A DNA stretch of 64,000 nucleotides. Origin: JACKNG01 sp040220855. Its GTDB lineage: Bacteria > Pseudomonadota > Gammaproteobacteria > Ga0077536. The notes under the pieces were generated by a model that was given only the letters and a program-made list of their open reading frames with translations, made no database searches and was not told the DNA's origin. The stretch spans positions 62,001 to 126,000 of the forward strand of contig JAVJVZ010000044.1 of assembly GCA_040220855.1 (NCBI GenBank), given 5' to 3'. Positions 18,509-25,538 of this stretch are shown in pieces. The translations under genes were made by a program, and so were the position numbers. How positions within the stretch are numbered: position 1 is the stretch's first letter; each line of letters starts with the position of its first letter.

Positions 18509-19948
18509 TCAGCAGCGCATCGACAGGCGGCGTCGCGTGTCGAGATCGAAGTAATCGATGGTGGCGCGCTTGAACATGAGATCGCAGAACAGCTCGCAGT
18601 GCGCCTCGCCCTTGCGCCAGGCCACTACCAGCGTGGCGTCGTTGGAATAATGCAGTTCGAAGTTGCCGTCGAACGCGGGGTAGGTATTGCGGAAGGCCAT
18701 CAGCTTGAGCAGGCGCTTGACGGTCGGCGTCGCGAGTCGCGCCTCGACCTCGGGCAACGTGAAGTAGTGGCGATTGATGTCGCGCGGTTCGCCGCTCTCG
18801 GCGCACAGCGCCTCCTCGTTGGTGCCGCACAGAAGCCCGACGTAATAGACCTGGGGAATCCCCGGCGTGAACAGCTGGATGGCGCGCGCGCACACGTAGG
18901 CATCGTCGTTGCGCTTGAGCGCGTCGTAGAAGGTACAGGTGAGCTGGTAGATGGCGCCCACCGAGTGCACGCTGGCGGCCGAGCCACGCATGATCGGGTC
19001 GGCACTGCGTTGGATGACGTTGTCGACGAGATCCTGCACACGTTCCGCGGGCAGCAGGTCCTCGACATCGGGAATGCAGATACCGTCGTGGGTATCGAGC
19101 ACCGTCACCTGGTTGCGCGGACAGGTGCGCAGCCAGTTCTTCAGGTAGCGGCTGTTGGCATCGAGCAGGGCGTAGAGCACCAGCGGTGGCAGCGCGAACG
19201 CGTAGGGACGCATGTCGCGCTGCCCGATGGCGCTCTGGTAGCTCGGATGATCATGGACTTCGGGCAGGATCTCGGCGCCATGCGCACGGGCTGTCTCGTT
19301 GGCCCAGTCGAGGATCTGGTAGACGTCGGGCTCGACCAGGAAGCAGCTCGTGCCGACCCGCTTGGTGGTGTAACCGAAGGCGTCGAGCCGGAACAGCTTG
19401 ACCCCACGCGCGGCGAGGAAGGCAATGATGTCACCGACGAAGCGATAGGTCTGCTCGTTGGTGTAATCGAGGTCGATCTGGCGCTCGGTGAACGTGCACC
19501 ACACGCGGTCTGCCGTGCCGTCGCCGAAGGTCACCTCGCGAAACGGCACCTTCTCCTTGCGGATGTGAATCTTGGCGAGGTCGTCAGGGGAGATCTCGGG
19601 CAGGTCGCTCAGGCAGACGAACAGGCCGGCGTGCTCCGAGTCACGGCCACGCGCGAGGAAGTCCTGGAATTCCGCCGATTCGTCGGAGATGTGATTGAGC
19701 GTGACGTCGAGGCACAGATCGTAGTTGGCGGCGATCGCCTCGAGGTCGGCCCAGCTGCCGTAGGCGGGGTCGATGTCCTTGTGCGAGATCGGCGAGAAGC
19801 CACCGTCGGCATTCGAGGGATAGGGCGGCAGTACGTGCACGCCCCCGACCGCGGCATGAAAGTAGTTATCGAGCGCGAAACGGAGGTCCGCAAGACCGGA
19901 GCCGATACGATTCGGATAGGCGATGAGCTGGCAGGTGTTCTTCAGCAA
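18509..19948 (-). CDS. GH13_18 phosphorylase, probably glucosylglycerol phosphorylase
   Basis: Sucrose-phosphorylase-like retaining enzyme. I place the start at TTG 19948 (LLKNTCQLIAYPNRIG), which aligns with the N-terminus of characterised sucrose phosphorylases and gives 479 aa; no ATG precedes the domain in frame. Catalytic residues are visible: nucleophile Asp in KLFRLDAFGYTTK (about 181), acid/base Glu in EILPEVHDH (about 223) and the transition-state Asp in VTVLDTHDG (about 275). GH13_18 includes sucrose, sucrose-6-phosphate, glucosylglycerate and glucosylglycerol phosphorylases. Co-transcription with ggpPS argues for the last: phosphate plus glucosylglycerol giving glucose-1-phosphate and glycerol. 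A sucrose phosphorylase remains possible. Confidence 0.8.
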   Translation of the reverse strand: MLKNTCQLIAYPNRIGSGLADLRFALDNYFHAAVGGVHVLPPYPSNADGGFSPISHKDIDPAYGSWADLEAIAANYDLCLDVTLNHISDESAEFQDFLARGRDSEHAGLFVCLSDLPEISPDDLAKIHIRKEKVPFREVTFGDGTADRVWCTFTERQIDLDYTNEQTYRFVGDIIAFLAARGVKLFRLDAFGYTTKRVGTSCFLVEPDVYQILDWANETARAHGAEILPEVHDHPSYQSAIGQRDMRPYAFALPPLVLYALLDANSRYLKNWLRTCPRNQVTVLDTHDGICIPDVEDLLPAERVQDLVDNVIQRSADPIMRGSAASVHSVGAIYQLTCTFYDALKRNDDAYVCARAIQLFTPGIPQVYYVGLLCGTNEEALCAESGEPRDINRHYFTLPEVEARLATPTVKRLLKLMAFRNTYPAFDGNFELHYSNDATLVVAWRKGEAHCELFCDLMFKRATIDYFDLDTRRRLSMRC

Positions 19949-20379
19949 GGTCCCGGGGCGCGCCGCGCGCCGCTGCTGGCATTGAAGCGAAGGAAGCCAG
20001 AAGCGTGCCAGCGCGGCTCCACGCCGCGTGCGCAGCGGCAATAAACGCCGCGCTGGACGCAGGAATCGTACTTCGGCGAACACCTGCCCATGACGCGCAC
20101 GGCCAGCGCGGCGCCCCGAAAACGTGCACGTGACGTCCCGTGATGGTGCAATGCGCGCCGCCGTGCCGACCGTGTGCGGCCACGTGGCGGCATCGACGCA
20201 TGCGGCTCGCCACTTGCATGGACCATTGCCGAGGCCACCGCAAGCCCCTGGACGAACCGGATTGTTAAAACTTGCTGAATTCCGGACCGCGCTCACGGCG
20301 CGACGATCGCGGCCCGGTCACAATGCGGCCGCATAGTCACAACGAACACCTCGCGCACGAATACGCAAAGGAGCCCCTC
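19949..20379. other. Intergenic region between divergent GH13_18 and fbp genes
   Basis: 431 bp without a convincing gene. It must hold the promoters of both the osmolyte operon and fbp. An AT-rich island at about 20260-20282 (ATTGTTAAAACTTGCTGAAT) stands out against the GC-rich background and is the likeliest promoter or regulator site, but no clean -35/-10 pair could be assigned in either direction. Confidence 0.4.
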
Positions 20380-21408
20380 ATGGCAGAGCCCGCTTCCGTC
20401 GTCGTCCAGCTACGCAACCGCCCGGCGCCGCAGACGCTGCAGAATCATCTTCTCGCCGCCGAGCGCGCCGCCCGCACCGACGGCAGCCGTTCGCTGAGCT
20501 GGATCGTCTCCGCCATCTCGAGCGCCTCGAAGATGATCGCGGCGCGTCTGCGCACCGCCGGCATCGACGGCACGCTCGGTGCGGTCGGTGAAATCAACGT
20601 GCAGGGCGAAGCCCAGCAGGCGCTCGACGTCATTGCCAACGAGGTCCTCATCAGCGAGCTGCAGGCGCGCGAGGGCGTGGTGGTGCTGGGCTCCGAGGAG
20701 AACGACGACCTCATCGTGGTCGACGCAGCGCCGGCCCACGGCTGCCGCTACGCGGTGTTATTCGATCCTCTCGACGGCTCCTCGAATCTCGATGTCGGCG
20801 GCAGCGTCGGCACCATCTTCTCGATCTACGAGGTCGACGCGGGCGAAGAGACGAGCCTGCAACCCGGTCGCCGCCAGGTCGCCGCCGGGTACGTGCTCTA
20901 CGGCCCTTCGACCATCTTCGTGATGACACTCGGCGCCGGCGTCGACATGTTCGTGCTCGATCCCGCCATCGGCAACTACGTGCGCGTCGGCGAGCAGGTG
21001 AAGATACCCAGGCGCGGCAAGACCTACTCGGTCAACGAGGCCAACGCGTCCGGCTTCCCGGCCGGATACCGGCGCTTCCTCGAGAACTGCCGGCGGCAGG
21101 GTTACGGCAGCCGCTACGCCGGCGCCATGGTCGCCGATGTCCATCGCGTGCTGCTCAAGGGCGGCGTGTTCCTCTATCCACCGACCGCGCAGGCGCCGAA
21201 AGGCAAGCTGCGCCTGATGTACGAGGCCAACCCGATGGCCTGGATCATCGAGCAGGCCGGTGGTCGCGGTGACACCGGAGACGGCGACATCCTCGACGTC
21301 GCGCCGTCCTCCCTGCACGAACGCGTGCCGGTAATCCTCGGCAGCGCGCAGGACGTCGCCGCGCTGTGCGCGGAAATCGCGCGCGACCGCCACGTCAACG
21401 GCGAGTGA
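20380..21408 (+). CDS. fbp: Class 1 fructose-1,6-bisphosphatase
   Basis: Gluconeogenic enzyme: fructose-1,6-bisphosphate to fructose-6-phosphate plus phosphate, Mg2+-dependent. 342 aa, the family's length. The metal site is seen as GSEENDD (about residue 105) and LFDPLDGSSNLDVGGSVGTI (about 127-146), and the substrate loop as GYGSRYAGAMVADVHR (about 245-260). AAAGGAG lies seven bases before ATG 20380; upstream codons in frame show no conserved sequence. It is divergent from the glucosylglycerol operon and could feed it with hexose phosphate for ADP-glucose, which is inference. A strong hairpin follows the stop. Confidence 0.95.
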   Translation: MAEPASVVVQLRNRPAPQTLQNHLLAAERAARTDGSRSLSWIVSAISSASKMIAARLRTAGIDGTLGAVGEINVQGEAQQALDVIANEVLISELQAREGVVVLGSEENDDLIVVDAAPAHGCRYAVLFDPLDGSSNLDVGGSVGTIFSIYEVDAGEETSLQPGRRQVAAGYVLYGPSTIFVMTLGAGVDMFVLDPAIGNYVRVGEQVKIPRRGKTYSVNEANASGFPAGYRRFLENCRRQGYGSRYAGAMVADVHRVLLKGGVFLYPPTAQAPKGKLRLMYEANPMAWIIEQAGGRGDTGDGDILDVAPSSLHERVPVILGSAQDVAALCAEIARDRHVNGE

Positions 21409-21414
21409 ACACCG

Positions 21415-21443
21415 CGGGCCCGGTGCGCGGCGCATCGGGCCCG
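21415..21443. terminator. Hairpin after fbp
   Basis: A 13-bp stem (12 Watson-Crick pairs and one G-T wobble) built around GGGCCC on both arms, with a 3-nt loop, starts 6 bp after the fbp stop. The TetR gene converges on it from the right, so it may serve both. No T-tract is present. Confidence 0.6.
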
Positions 21444-21492
21444 GCGTCGTCCCGCCTCGCGCGGCGCCGGGGACGCGCCGCGCCGGCCCGAT

Positions 21493-22074
21493 TCAGGGCC
21501 TGAAATCGTCTACCACCGCGTCGATCAGCGCGGCATCGGGCGGCACCTGCCCACCCAGCATGAGCACGGCGAGCCCGTGCACCAGCGCCCAGGCCTGGAC
21601 CACCGTCACCGTACGTTCGGCCGTGCTCGCGCCCGGGCGAAGCGCCGCGACGTGGTCGAGCAGAAGCCGCTTGGCGCGGTTCACCGGCGCCCCGTCCGCT
21701 GCGTCCGCCGTTGCGGCCGCCGCGTGCGCACGACTCGACATGAGCCGGAACAGCGCGGGATTGGCGAGAGCGAAGTGCACGTAGGCGCGGCCGCTGGCGC
21801 GGAATGCCGCGCGGCGGTCGGACAAGCCGGCAGCAGCGGCTTGCTGGGCATCGGCGAGGCGCTCGTAGCCTTCCACCACGAGCGCTGCGTAGAGTGCGTC
21901 CTTGTCCGGGAAATGCCGGTACACCGCGGTCGCGCTGACGCCGCTCAGCCGCGCCACCTCGCGCAGGCTGAACTCGCCGGCGCTGCCCTGCTCGAGCAGC
22001 GCGAGCGCGTTGAGGACCAGCGCGCGTCGCAGGTCGCCATGGTGATAAGCAGCTCGGGGCTCGTCGGCATTCAC
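21493..22074 (-). CDS. TetR family transcriptional regulator
   Basis: 193-aa one-component repressor. The N-terminal helix-turn-helix is clear: FSLREVARLSGVSATAVYRHF at about residues 36-56, preceded by the YHHGDLRRALVLNAL helix. The ligand domain (about 75-193) resembles the TetR_C_33/WHG group. The GTG start at 22074 abuts a large inverted repeat (22075-22117), the presumed operator, so it probably represses itself and the divergent carotenoid-oxygenase gene. The inducer is unknown; the target suggests an apocarotenoid, stilbene or other hydrophobic ligand. Confidence 0.9.
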   Translation of the reverse strand: MNADEPRAAYHHGDLRRALVLNALALLEQGSAGEFSLREVARLSGVSATAVYRHFPDKDALYAALVVEGYERLADAQQAAAAGLSDRRAAFRASGRAYVHFALANPALFRLMSSRAHAAAATADAADGAPVNRAKRLLLDHVAALRPGASTAERTVTVVQAWALVHGLAVLMLGGQVPPDAALIDAVVDDFRP

Positions 22075-22117
22075 GTTGACAACGTTAACATGTCGCGCTT
22101 AAGTTAACGTCGTAAAC
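22075..22117. promoter_or_regulatory. TetR operator/divergent promoter with long inverted repeat
   Basis: Left arm 22075-22091 (GTTGACAACGTTAACAT) and right arm 22101-22117 (AAGTTAACGTCGTAAAC) are inverted copies matching at 14 of 17 positions around a 9-bp spacer, each centred on GTTAAC. It is AT-rich in a GC-rich genome. A consensus -35 TTGACA lies at 22076-22081 reading toward the oxygenase, so a bound repressor would cover the promoter; it also abuts the regulator's own start codon. Confidence 0.7.
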
Positions 22118-22149
22118 ATTGAGCCGCTGAGCGGCACGAGGAGTTCGCC

Positions 22150-23589
22150 ATGGCCGGTTACGTCGAGAAGCTGATTCGTTCCTCCGTTGCCACCGGCGCG
22201 CGTGGCATCGCGCGTGCGGCCAATGCCGTGCGCACGCGCCGCGACCCGCATCCCTACCTGAGCGGCATCCATGCACCGCTCGGCGAGGAACTCACCCTCG
22301 GCGCACTCGAGGTCGACGGCATGCTGCCGCGCGAACTCGACGGTCGCTACCTGCGCATCGGCCCCAATCCCCTGGTCCGACCCAACCCCGCGACCCACCA
22401 CTGGTTCGTCGGTGACGGCATGGTGCATGGCATCCGCCTGCAAGACGGCAAGGCGCTGTGGTACCGCAACCGTTGGATCCGTTCCGCCGGTGTCAGCAGC
22501 GCGCTAGGCGAACCCGCGGTACCTGCGCCGCCGCGGTGCGAGCGCGGCGTGGTGAATACCAATGTCATCGTCCACGCGGGCCGTACCCTGGCCCTGGTCG
22601 AAGCCGGTACCGCACCGGTCGAGCTCGCCGAGACGCTCGAGACGCGTGGCTACGACGACTTCGGGGGCAGCCTCGCCGGCCCCTACTCGGCGCATCCACA
22701 TCGGGACCCGGCCACCGGCGAGTTGCACGCGGTGTGCTACCGCGGCGATGTGCAGGACACCGTGTGGCACACCGTGGTCGATGCCGCGGGCCGGGTCGTG
22801 CGCGAGGAGCCCATCCCGGTACAGCACGGCCCATGCATCCACGACTGCGCGATCACGCCGCGCTACGTCATCGTGCTCGACCTGCCGGTGACCTTCTCCA
22901 TGAGCATGCTGCTCGGCGGTCACCCCTTCCCCTACCACTGGAACCCCGCGCACGCCGCGCGCGTCGGCCTGCTGCCGCGTCATGGCCGCGCGGCGGACAT
23001 TCGCTGGTACGCCGTCGATCCCTGCTACGTGTTCCACCCTGTCAACGCGTTCGAGCGCGACGACGGCAGCGTCGTCGTCGATGTCGTTGCCCATGACCGC
23101 ATGTTCGACCACGACCTCGATGGCCCCGGCGGCTCGCGCATGAGCTTCGAACGCTGGACGCTCGCGTCGCACGCCAGTGCCGTGGCGCGCCACGTCTACG
23201 ATGATACCGGACAGGAATTCCCCCGCTGCGACGAACGCCGCACCGGGCAGGCCTACCGCTACGCCTACACGATGGCGGCGGCCATGCCGGCGCGCGGACT
23301 CGTCGCCGATACGCGCCTGTTCCGCCATGACCTCGAAAGCGGTGTACGCGCGGCGCACGACTTCGGCCCGCGCCGTCACCCGGGCGAGTTCGTCTTCGTG
23401 CCCCGCGCGGGCGCGGCGGGAGAGACCGATGGCTGGCTGCTCGGCCTCGTCGTCGACATGAACGACGAGACGACTACGCTCGAGGTACTCGACGCCGCCG
23501 ACTTCACCGCGCCCGCTGTTGCCAGCGTGCGCCTGCCCCACCGCGTGCCGCCGGGTTTTCACGGCAACTGGGCGCCGGCAGGGGACTGA
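22150..23589 (+). CDS. Carotenoid oxygenase family protein
   Basis: Non-haem Fe(II) dioxygenase of the carotenoid-cleavage/lignostilbene family, 479 aa. The family's four iron-binding His are identifiable in SAHPHRD (about residue 181), CIHDCAI (about 231), YVFHPVNAF (about 297) and GFHGNW near the C-terminus. The N-terminal LDGRYLRIGPNPL is the usual entry strand. It should cleave a conjugated double bond of a carotenoid, apocarotenoid or stilbene-like substrate with O2. GAGGAG precedes the ATG. Expression is probably controlled by the divergent TetR. No carotenoid synthesis gene is present here, so a dietary or lignin-derived substrate is as likely. Confidence 0.9.
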   Translation: MAGYVEKLIRSSVATGARGIARAANAVRTRRDPHPYLSGIHAPLGEELTLGALEVDGMLPRELDGRYLRIGPNPLVRPNPATHHWFVGDGMVHGIRLQDGKALWYRNRWIRSAGVSSALGEPAVPAPPRCERGVVNTNVIVHAGRTLALVEAGTAPVELAETLETRGYDDFGGSLAGPYSAHPHRDPATGELHAVCYRGDVQDTVWHTVVDAAGRVVREEPIPVQHGPCIHDCAITPRYVIVLDLPVTFSMSMLLGGHPFPYHWNPAHAARVGLLPRHGRAADIRWYAVDPCYVFHPVNAFERDDGSVVVDVVAHDRMFDHDLDGPGGSRMSFERWTLASHASAVARHVYDDTGQEFPRCDERRTGQAYRYAYTMAAAMPARGLVADTRLFRHDLESGVRAAHDFGPRRHPGEFVFVPRAGAAGETDGWLLGLVVDMNDETTTLEVLDAADFTAPAVASVRLPHRVPPGFHGNWAPAGD

Positions 23590-23688
23590 GTGCGGCAGCG
23601 CAGGCCTGGCGTCAGCGCGGCATGATGCGCACCAGCCGCACCGGTGAGCAGCGACCGCGCGCGAGGCGCGGCACCGGATGCCGCCTGC

Positions 23689-25188
23689 TCAGGCGGCCGA
23701 GCGAGCGTTCTCCGCGTGCGCCGTGTGAGCGTCGCGCGGCCCACTGAACTCGAGTACGCCGTCTTCGAGGGGGGCGTTGCGGATGAGTTCGCGGTCGCGC
23801 AGGTAGTTCTGGTGGTTCTGCCACGGATCGTGATCGCCCTGGCGCGGGAAGAGATGCATGCCGCGGCGGATGTAACCGGGCAGGAAGTCGTCGATCATGA
23901 AGCGCGGCTGCATGTTCCGGTCGGTCTCGCGCAGCCGCGGCGTGCACACGCGCGTACCGCGCGCGTCCATGTGGTTGAGCAGGCGACACACGTACTCCGC
24001 TACGAGTTCCGAGCGCAGCGTCCACGAAGCGTTGACGTAGCCCATCGTGAAAGCGAGGTTGGGCACATCGGAGAACATCATGCCGCGATACGACCAGTGC
24101 GCGGAGAGATCGACCGCCGCCCCGTCGACGCTGAGTTCGGCGCCGCCGAGCAGCACGAGGTCGAGCCCGGTCGCGGTGACGATGATATCGGCGTCCAGCA
24201 TCTGCCCGGACGCGAGTGCAATGCCATCGGCGGTGAAACGTTCGATGGTGTCGGTGACGACCGACGCCTTGCCGCTGCGAATCGCCTTGAAGAGGTCGGC
24301 GTCCGGCACCAGGCACAGGCGCTGGTCCCACGGCCGGTAGCTCGGCGTGAAGTGCTTGTCGATATCGAAATCGGGGCCGAGCTGTTTACGCAGCATGCCG
24401 AGCAGCTTCGCGCGCACCTTGTCCGGGTTGACGCGGCTCTGCTTGTAGACCCAGCGCTGGAACTGGATGTTCTTCCACCGGATCAGCTTGTAGGCGAGTC
24501 GCTCGGGCAGCACCTTGCGCAGGAAGTTCGCGATCGCATCCTCGGCCGGCAGCGATACCACCCAGGTCGGCGAGCGTTGCAGCATGGTCACGCTGGCCGC
24601 CTGCTGCGCCATCGCCGGTACCAGTGTCATGGCCGTCGCGCCACTGCCGATGATCACGACGCGCTTGCCGCGATAGTCGAGATCCTCCGGCCACTGCTGT
24701 GGATGCACGATGGTGCCGCGGAATTCGTCGCGCGCGGGGAATTCGGGGGTATAGCCGTGCTCGTAGCTGTAGTAACCGCTGCACATGTAGAGAAAATTGC
24801 AGGTGAACGTCTCACGCCTGCCGTCGCTCTCCGTCTCCACCGTCCAGCGTGCGTCGGCGCTCGACCACGCCGCCGACTTCACCCAGTGCCCGAAACGGAT
24901 CAGGCGGTCGATACCGCGCTCGCGTGCCGCTTCCTGCACGTAGGCGAGGATCGACGGGCCGTCGGCGATGGCCTTCGGTTCGCGCCACGGCTTGGAGTCG
25001 TAGCCCATGGTGTACATGTCGCTGTCGGAACGGATGCCCGGGTAGCGAAAGAGGTCCCACGTACCGCCGATGGCCTCGCGTCCTTCGAGGATGATGAACC
25101 GCTTCCCGGGGCAATCTTCCTGCAGGCGGCGGGCGGCACCGATGCCTGACAGGCCGGCACCGACGATGATGACGTCGAAATGGTTCAT
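23689..25188 (-). CDS. EthA-like Baeyer-Villiger monooxygenase
   Basis: FAD/NADPH-dependent monooxygenase of 499 aa, close in length and motif order to mycobacterial EthA. The first dinucleotide motif is DVIIVGAGLSGIGAA (about residues 4-18), then GGTWDLFRYPGIRSDSDM, the fingerprint FxGxxxHxxxWP as FRGTIVHPQQWP (about 160-171) and VVIIGSGATAMTL (about 179-191). EthA-type enzymes oxidise aliphatic and aromatic ketones and thioamides. Start 25188 is preceded by GGAG. It is convergent with the carotenoid oxygenase, with 99 bp between them, so the two are not one operon but could act on the same compound class. Confidence 0.9.
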   Translation of the reverse strand: MNHFDVIIVGAGLSGIGAARRLQEDCPGKRFIILEGREAIGGTWDLFRYPGIRSDSDMYTMGYDSKPWREPKAIADGPSILAYVQEAARERGIDRLIRFGHWVKSAAWSSADARWTVETESDGRRETFTCNFLYMCSGYYSYEHGYTPEFPARDEFRGTIVHPQQWPEDLDYRGKRVVIIGSGATAMTLVPAMAQQAASVTMLQRSPTWVVSLPAEDAIANFLRKVLPERLAYKLIRWKNIQFQRWVYKQSRVNPDKVRAKLLGMLRKQLGPDFDIDKHFTPSYRPWDQRLCLVPDADLFKAIRSGKASVVTDTIERFTADGIALASGQMLDADIIVTATGLDLVLLGGAELSVDGAAVDLSAHWSYRGMMFSDVPNLAFTMGYVNASWTLRSELVAEYVCRLLNHMDARGTRVCTPRLRETDRNMQPRFMIDDFLPGYIRRGMHLFPRQGDHDPWQNHQNYLRDRELIRNAPLEDGVLEFSGPRDAHTAHAENARSAA

Positions 25189-25538
25189 GCTACATGCTCC
25201 GCGGGTGCGCCGCGCGGCGCCGAAGGCGGGCGCGGCGGCAGCCGGCTGGTGGCTTCCCGCCATTCTACGGGCATTCGTCGCGCGCGGGCGAGGCGGCGCG
25301 CGGCGCTTGATCCGAGACGCCTGATTGCCCATCGTGTGCGGGCCAGCGCGGCGCCAGCCGTAAGCGAGATCACCCCATGCCCGCGCGCGTCGCGGGAGCG
25401 AGCTTCGCACGGCCACGGCGCGCTGGCGCCTGTTCATCGCGCGGTGCATGCGGTGCTGGCGAAATTGCGCCGGATCCCTATAATGCGCCGCCCCGGCCGG
25501 CTTCCCCGCCGACCCCTGTCCGTGCCAGGTGGCTCCCC
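25189..25538. other. Intergenic region between EthA-like gene and deaD
   Basis: 350 bp between divergent genes. The right part holds the deaD promoter (perfect -10 at 25479-25484); nothing gene-like is seen in the rest, and no clear promoter for the leftward monooxygenase was recognised. Confidence 0.45.
25457..25484 (+). promoter_or_regulatory. deaD promoter
   Basis: A perfect consensus -10, TATAAT, at 25479-25484 lies in otherwise very GC-rich DNA, 55 bp upstream of the deaD ATG. The -35 is poor (TGGCGA at 25457-25462, 16-bp spacer). The resulting leader of roughly 45 nt would precede the start codon. Confidence 0.6.
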
